Shown here: positions 56,601 through 64,000 of the stretch, one piece after another | How positions within the stretch are numbered: position 1 is the stretch's first letter | Layout: the number at the start of each line of letters is the position of its first letter | Source of the DNA: Paracyclopina nana | Taxonomy: Eukaryota; Arthropoda; Copepoda; Cyclopoida; Cyclopettidae | Reading direction: 5' to 3' | Assembly (NCBI GenBank): GCA_019096065.1 | Contig: JAGUCH010000001.1 | Location: 8,618,001-8,682,000 of the forward strand | DNA: 64,000 bases | Made by a program: the position numbers and the translations under genes | The notes under the pieces: model-generated | Databases searched by the model: none | Told to the model about the DNA's origin: nothing | The model's input: only the letters and a program-made list of their open reading frames with translations

Positions 56601-58775
56601 AAGTTGCCTCAAGCCAATTTTTCCTCTTAATGGAACCGAGCATATCTGAGCACGTTGTCTTGAAGTATGATCTTAATTAAGTTATCAAATTAAGTAGTTT
56701 GCATTGAGGAAACAAGCTCAGGAAATTGAACATCAGTTTGAAAGTGTTTGGTCGATATACACATTGCACCCATGAGGTCACCTCCAACTTTGTGTAACGA
56801 GTTCACACAGAAGAGAACTATTGAGTGTCGAGACAGAGTGAGCTTCCAAATATGCAATTCTGTGCTGCAAATTGAGCACTTTTAAAAGCGTTGGCTCTGT
56901 GTTGATAATTTTTAACAGAACAGAGTAAAATGGTAACAATTGCCATTAAACGGCTTGGCCATAATTTAACTGAGACGAATCGGTAGGCTGAATCATACAT
57001 GCGATAATCGTTTTACCATCGTGGAACGTAGTAATTGGCAAGAATTCACAAAAGCACACACCGCAAATCAATTCACAGCAAAATATTGATTGTTAATTTT
57101 TGCATTCCATGCAAGCAAAAACATTTCAATTTTTCAATTATGCCTCCATTAGTTTGTGACAGAGTGATTGCTCAAAGTGAGGTCCATCGCCTATTTTTCA
57201 TCCTTGAAAAGCGGGGGAAAATGGTGAGGAACATGACACAAAAGTTGGGCGAGAGATAAGTTTTTCTGGGAAATATTCAAAAAGTAAGTGTGCAATCTTT
57301 CCGCAAATTGCAATTTTCCATTGTCTTTTGTGAGTCTTTAAAAGGGCCGAAAAATTGAGTTGGAATTCTTCTGAGCTCTGAGAGCCATGACCAATTCGCA
57401 AATTGCCACCCTGACTAGTACTCACCCTGTAGGACCATAATACTAAGCCAGGCAACAACGCAAAACTGTCCGTCAATGTTATTTTCACTATCAAATTTAC
57501 ATCCAGTGGTGGAGTGGCTCCAAAAAGGGCAAACCAAAGATATAAATACATAAATCTTTGCATCAAGGACATTTTCAGTTTAGCTGAATTGTCTGAATTG
57601 CCAACTGAAATTGTGGTCATGAAACAAATTTGGGACTTGAATGCACTGAGCCATGACCACCGTGGTGCTCTCCATGAAGCTTTCATAATCAACCTTATGC
57701 TGGCAACTTATTTTGATCTTTGATATACATCCATTATGGCTGGGAAACTCTCGCGCCCATAACAGTTAGTTGAGTATTTAGTAACCGTTTTTGTTGCTGA
57801 TGTGGCATGACGAACTAGCAAGTACATAACAATAGTCCCTTTGATTACCCAAAGATCTTTTAGCAAAATTTGGGTCGTACCCCATGCACAATTGACATCT
57901 GTGACGAAACCTGAAATGATGATTTCATTAATGATAACCGAAAATGCTCAATGACGACCGAAACATATGTGTGGCCCTGAATCATTTTACAGATTCGGGA
58001 AGAAGAAGAAGAAGAAGAGTTACTTCCTTTGGGCTTGCTTTTTGCCTTCAACGTCTTTCCTGTCATCGCCATTTTAAAAAATAAGTCTTTCTTCTCACAT
58101 CTGGAAGAAATATAAACATACGGCTGCCGGCTTCACTAAAGACACTACAGTTGTACGCGCGGTATAGTATCACAGTGAGCTTGAGAGAGCAACATAATTC
58201 AGCCGAGTAATTGTACAAATAAAATTCAAAAACAATCCATCATCAAAGTATCTATGCTCGCTTCAAGGCACTAATGATCAATATTTACAAAGATGGATCG
58301 GATGCGCGAGCGCGCGCTGGCTGCCATCTTGTAACTATAATTGATGATGATGATTTGGGAATTTGTCTTCACTTTTACATATGCATGTTGTGTGTGGGTG
58401 GGTGAAAATGTGTGACGGATCTTTCATCATTTATGGATTTTGCTTCGCGTAAAACATCGGGCATTCTTCTACATGCAGCCTGCCAATTTCACTAAATCAC
58501 TCGGGTCACCCTGACAACTGGTGTTTGTGGGCGGTGCGATGAGTAAAAATAAAAACTTTCGTTACGCATTCTTACCATGACGCAGATATGTCAGCCAATT
58601 TTGCAGCGTCAAAATCACTCCTAATGAAAGAATTTCAAACACACGCTCTACCCAATTAACTTAAGTAAATGTGAATGATTTTCTGCGGCACAATCTCACG
58701 CTCAACACTGGCTGCGAAAACTGCTAGCTGAACGTCTCAATTGTTCATTAAATCGTCTTCAGCCAAGTAGTGTGA

Positions 58776-59172
58776 TATACAGTGTGACCGTTCAAAATTG
58801 GACGGTACCGGAATCTAAACTTTTTGTCACATATTCACGAAATACAGGACTTTTAAATGATAGCGTTGGAAAGATTGAGCCTTTTTCCATCTTTTTTGTT
58901 AAAGTAGAAAAAATCAATTTAAGGAGGAAAAAACCAGGAAAGTTAAATTTTCCCAAGGTAATACGGAAAATTTTCACGAAAAAACAGGAGAGTCATTTAT
59001 TTTTTGATTTCACGGGGAATTCACTATAATATTTTTCATTTTGTCAGAAAACAAAAAAGATGTCTAAAGGTTCAAGCTTTCCAACGATACCCATTAAGTC
59101 ACAAAATTCATGAATTTGTAGTACAAACTTTTGATTCACGCACCGTCCAATTTTGAACGGTCAGACGGTATA
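58776..59172. mobile_element. Non-autonomous inverted-repeat element (MITE-like)
   Basis: A perfect 22-base inverted repeat (left 58785-58806, right 59142-59163, core GACCGTTCAAAATTGGACGG) bounds about 335 bases. The match continues outward imperfectly for about another 10 bases to TATAC on both sides, giving arms of about 30 bases. The interior is AT-rich and has no transposase frame. TA at both ends suggests a Tc1/mariner-type target, but the exact duplication is not proven. Its position in a presumed intron is typical of MITEs. Confidence 0.75.
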
Positions 59173-62100
59173 CTGTGTGACGCCAAATAACAAGAGGTGT
59201 CAATGTCTGTATGATCATTCCGCCCCTCCCAAATTGCTACCTTTAATCTCATAATTTCCCAAAGCCACCTCGCAAACAACAGCTCTATTTAATGATTTTA
59301 CAAGCCCGAACGCAACTTTGGCAATCGCATTCTTTGCTTCTCTTGGCTTCACAGATTTGAGCCTCGTATGAGCTAGCATAGAGAAAGGCATGTCATGACA
59401 GAGCTATGTGCAATGACTAATCTATTGGCAATTCCGACTTTTTCAAGAACATGATTGAATTGCACCAGCTGCAGGCAGCGGTGCATTCTGGCCAGTGGCC
59501 ATTTTGTTCCTATTACTCCTACTGCTGGTGCAATGAGTGTTAAATGGAGCCAAATTACAGTTGAAGGTACACGAGAGTTTTGGAGATGCAGGCAATTTTC
59601 CGATTCTTATTTGCGAGCTTTGGTGGCTTTTCAGAAACGGGAAATTGGTCTGAGGCAGGCTTCAATTATCATCATCATGATACGTCAATGAGTTTTGTAA
59701 TTGGAATAATAACGACCGAGCCTCCAAGCCAACTATTCACATCATTTCGTTTAAAAGGCCTCTTTCAAAACGAATAAATTGAGGCTCGAGCAAGTCCTTT
59801 GAAACATGAGTGTTTCTATGATGGTTTCTTGCCAATTAATCTGTGAAGGTTGCTGTCAGCTTTAAGAGGTTCGTTTGAAGAGGCTCATAACTGCATTCTG
59901 ATTACAATCTCATTATGATTACAAGAAAAGGTGGGAACGACAACGAATAGGAGTGCAAAAGTTCTCTCTCTCTCTGACAGGAAAAGGGGGGAGCAATGCT
60001 CGAGCAGGCGCAAGAACTGGAAAAAAGCCTGTAATTTTTCAGCAGCAGCAATTCCATACCAGACTAATGGCATAGTCGTGTAATTTCATTAGATCCTCAG
60101 GAAAATGAATGTGTTCACTTTTACACTTCCTTTCAACTAAGAGAACTCATCGGGTCTCGCTGAACAATTTCTTTTCGGGTTGCGTAAATATTGATTGCCA
60201 GTGGTTTTTTGTTTGCTTTGTTCCCGCTGGTAACTACTTCAAAATGCTGCCAATTATGCCATAAATTTGTCAACCAAACTGCAGGCATGTTCCCGTAATT
60301 TAAAATAGAATGCGATTGGTGGAAAAGATTCTTGATTTGCAGTCTGTTTCGGTGGTGGTGGTAGTAGCTACCGAGAAATTTTAGCTCCCATAATTAATAT
60401 TGAGAGCTACTAATGATATGCATGATAACATGCAAAACTCTATATTTAGCATGCAACCAATGCGCGCAATTTCCTAGGCTTAGGTATAATTATTACTGCT
60501 GCGAATAGGGTGAATTCTGTTGAAATGAATTGATATGGTGCAAGAAAAACGAACGAACTACATTGTGATGAAACGAAATTGTGGTTGAAACAAAATAGAT
60601 TTCCCCAAGATGAAAAGGAGAAGATTGCCATCGTTGAATGGCTACTGAGCACCTTGAAGCCTCAACTTTGAGCCCGCAGTGACTAAGCCAGAAACCCTTT
60701 TTGATTGTCTCGATTATTCTAGGACCCTCAGTGCAACCCTTCTCTGTAATTTCCCGGAGTGAAATAACTTGAGGTCTAGGCAGCCATAAAATGGCCTAGT
60801 CATGCAGAGTTAAATTGAAAGAAAGAAAACTACTACAGCCCAGTCATTTTTGACTTGGCTAATTATTTGTACTTAAGTTTCCTTGCTCATTGGATCGTGA
60901 GATCCACTTCCGCGTGAAATTGGTTCCCAAATTGATAGTCTAAAGGGGTCTGCAAATAAATGGCTTTCTCATTTTACTAGATCATTGGCATACCAGACAA
61001 GAAACGATCCTTGTAATAGCACGATAACTTATTGCGTTACTGGATCCCTTCACTTTTTTCGAAAGTAGTAACTCCAGCATAAAAGAAAGCCGAGAGTCTG
61101 AACAATATTTTCACAGCCTAATTCTTAACTCAGAAAACTGACAGCAAATGCTACTGCAATTAAATTTGATTTTTCTGAAGAGGAAGGTGCCGTTCTTAGC
61201 TAATATCAGGCAGCCAGGAGAAGAGGGGACGCGAAATTATTTGAGATTTTATTCGCGCACTTTACTTTTTGTGATTGCAAGCCTAAATAGTTGCACAGAA
61301 ATTTGTCGTGTTGTAGTCCGGATTTGCCAACGGAATGAATGCCTGTCATGATAACAAAGAACGTGTTGTAACAACAAGAATTTTCATCTAAAGAAGAAAG
61401 TCAATTTTCTCTGTAAATACCGTCTGCCCAGTGGGGTGAATTTTACGACATTAACTTTCAAAGCTGATAATAAAGTGCAAAGTTTTTCTCCACGCACGTG
61501 TTCGTGATAGCGAAGCGCAACTAAGCAAACCCATTCAGACTGGATGATCATCTGTTAATAATTTCTCGCGTTATTACTGCGAAGCTGGCAAGAAAAGAAT
61601 GGGCTAAACCGTCCCTCTACTGTGCTGAGTGCAAATCCATTGTTTTTTATTATGTACTGAAGTGTAGAAAGCCGTATTTGCAACAGATCGTAAAGCTCAA
61701 GAGTTGTTTGCTCTTCCCGGATATTTTCAGCTTGAACAAATATCTCGTTTGTAATAACTTTTGTTTCCCCACGTAGTCGTGATTGTGCCATGAAATTTCA
61801 ATGAGTGTGTGTGCACACTCTTCTCATTCAATTTCTAGTTGGAGCCTACGCTACAGTAAAATTAGGTGTAAGCTGATGAGATTTCGGGAAAAACCGATCG
61901 GATCTCGGCCAGAATTCCAAGCGACTGCGCTGAGTTTGTGCTCAAGATAATTTAACGAGTAGTGAGGTCATCTGATGCTGAACTTGCCTGTCAATTACTT
62001 AACAAAGAACTTGTTCTTCTCGGTCAATTCGGCATGTAAAGTTGTCATTAGGATTTTCCGTATCTCTGACTGGCATCTTTTTGTACTCTGCTCTGGCCAA

Positions 62101-64000
62101 TGAGGATAAAGAAACTTGAAGACTTGCTGTCATCGCTTCATCTGTTCCCACCTAAAGCCAAAAGTTCTGGGCTTGCTTAGCCGCACAGCAGAAACTTGGC
62201 CGAGAATCTACAGCAGAGAGTCGTGCACCCATGGGAAGGGCAAAAAAGGGAGAAGCAAAATTGATCGCATTATCTGCTAATGAAATGCCAGTTAAGATCT
62301 TATTTGCTTCATTCTCCGTATCTTCTTACACGCTGAGGGAGTGATCCGCGTAATGATGTTAGTGAAAGGTAGTTTTCCAATTAAGTCAAGATTTTGTTTG
62401 CACGCACGCTAATTTACGCACGTGCGAGGCAGCCGCCTCCTACTGAGCTCGAAAAGGATACCTGCAATATCCCTGTTTTGTGCAAACATGGCCGCGCTGT
62501 CCACGCTAGAAAACTGCTTAGCTGTTTTGCTAATGAAAAATGTGCACAGTTGCTGTATTGGAGCCACAGAGATTTTACGCCTCAGCAAATACGTTGGATT
62601 TCGGCAGTGAGAAATCGTTATAGCTCCCAATATTATTATTGTTTGTTTGGCTAATTGCAAAAAGGAGAAGGCAAATCAAATAGAACAATTACTACTGGCT
62701 GTTGTAGCACCCTCTAGAGACAAGTAGACCTGTCAAATAACGGCAGACAAATGGAATTCAAGTGTTTGCTTAGCGCAACACTATTTATCTATTTTGGCCC
62801 CGCCAAAAGCAAATCACTTGCGCTGCCTAAACGTATCCATTTTCCTCGATCCGCAAAGCTCTCCAATATCACAATTAATAAGTGCAATGAAAAGAGCAAC
62901 TGCAATAAATTATCCTCTTTAATGGCACATAAATTGAATAATCTTTATTGCTGTACTAAAGAGAGAGTCAGGAAGCATAATATTATTATTATACACAAAT
63001 GAAAAAAAGCCTCAAATATTAAGGACAAGAGTGCAATTTATTGCAAAAGCCTGCTACGCTGGTTGATTCGTTCAAGGAATGGGCGTGAATTTGACTTGAT
63101 TCATAGTTGGTGTGTCGTGAGCTCAGTCTAAAGTGGGGCTAAATCTTCTTTTGGCGCTCTAGGTGGCCGGCAGGATGTCTCTTTTAATGTTCGCCTTTTT
63201 TTAAACTTTGCTGCTGACCTTTGCCTGACCCAACATATTTCATCAGTTTGACACGAGCAATTTCCGATCCGACATCGCTTTAGTGAAAAGCTGAGGTAAC
63301 AAGCTGTACAAACATTTCTCCAGCTTGCATCCGCCAGGCAAATCCTAGGGCGCTATTAGCGAAGGTGACAATTTCTTGGCGATTTCCAAAAACTTAAGCA
63401 TAGCCATTTAGGAAATAACTATTATGTCGACCATGTGCTCTCAAGAGCCGACCGCCGTCAAATTATGGCTCGTAATTGCCTCGCCGAAGGCGACACGAAG
63501 CTGCCCAAAAAGATTTTGAAGAATTACCCGAAATTGAGCTGGCTGCATGGCGATTCATCTCACACCTAATGAGGAGAAATATTTAGAAAGTCTTCTTTTT
63601 TCGTCGGCTCGCGCTCGCGAGAGCGCCGAGCGAGAGTAATTAATTAGACCACCATGGTAGTGGCGAGGAGGTTGGCTGCAAATATTCTAGTCATATTTTA
63701 AAGCCAGGTCTTAAAAATTGGTCACACATACTTTTCTAAATCAGACTTTTTGCCACGGAGATGGGCGCGCTGTAAAACCTCGGGGCATTGCAATAAAAAG
63801 TATTTTATTATGCGCAAGAGCAGAGAGGTGAAAAGAGAAACTACCCTCTACCCATCGATTGGTGTGATGGTAAACACTAATCAAGAACTGATGATGATAG
63901 CAATTCTATTTCAACGACAGACAACAAAGGGGCATGTGTCACCACTTCGGGCGAAATCGAGCGGAGCCAATCGGGCGCGGAGCGAACGCTCATTACGGGC

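Larger units (their letters stand above)
52214..64000. other. Long noncoding stretch, presumed Lbx intron
   Basis: Nearly 12 kb without a convincing exon. No homeobox, splice-linked frame or RNA gene was recognised on either strand. It contains a short AGCC repeat at 53668-53685, a GAA run near 57999-58018, a CT run near 59963-59974 and the inverted-repeat element at 58776-59172. One small frame at 62751-63002 begins like a signal peptide but has no other support. If the Lbx model is right, all of this is intron, a likely place for enhancers. Confidence 0.5.

Overview
This is animal nuclear DNA, most likely from a protostome and probably an arthropod (a crustacean-like genome would fit). The evidence is GT-AG introns of mostly 50 to 500 bases with a few longer ones, AATAAA signals after several stop codons, and genes for an arthropod-type CCAP neuropeptide, an FMRFamide-receptor-like GPCR, a Cindr adaptor and NK-class homeobox genes. 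I cannot name the species. All gene models were spliced by eye; each complete one has a coding length divisible by three.

Layout from left to right. 1-4553: no gene seen. 4554-6796 (+): NK7-class homeobox gene. 9476-10004 (-): a four-exon CCAP neuropeptide precursor made of very short exons. 10369-19970 (-): a complete 15-exon HECTD1-type HECT ubiquitin ligase. A 382-base shared promoter with two perfect CRE palindromes separates it from 20353-21650 (+), a single-pass membrane protein with a fibronectin type II-like C-terminus. 22403-22871 (-): ZC2HC1-type C2HC zinc-finger protein. 23484-28460 (-): rhodopsin-class peptide GPCR, head to head with 28947-36089 (+), the CIN85/CD2AP/Cindr adaptor with three SH3 domains. 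37319-37696 (+): Ashwin homologue, tail to tail with 37801-39235 (-), ornithine aminotransferase. 39.36-39.97 kb is a GC/CpG-rich block with a TATA box at its right edge. 41854-45771 (+): a nuclear receptor with one DNA-binding domain and what look like two tandem ligand-binding domains. 46517-49622 (+): a nine-finger C2H2 protein. 51520-52213 (+): first coding exon of a ladybird/Lbx homeobox gene, whose homeodomain exon lies beyond the window. 52214-64000: noncoding, presumably Lbx intron, with one clear inverted-repeat transposable element.

The genes do not form a pathway. The NK7 and Lbx genes about 45 kb apart look like a piece of the ancestral NK homeobox cluster with ordinary genes in between. 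The observations I rate highest are the tandem-LBD nuclear receptor, the unusual CCAP peptide (Ser for Ala, and Gly-Gly before the processing site), the NK7-Lbx linkage, and coding-like blocks hidden in the large cindr intron.
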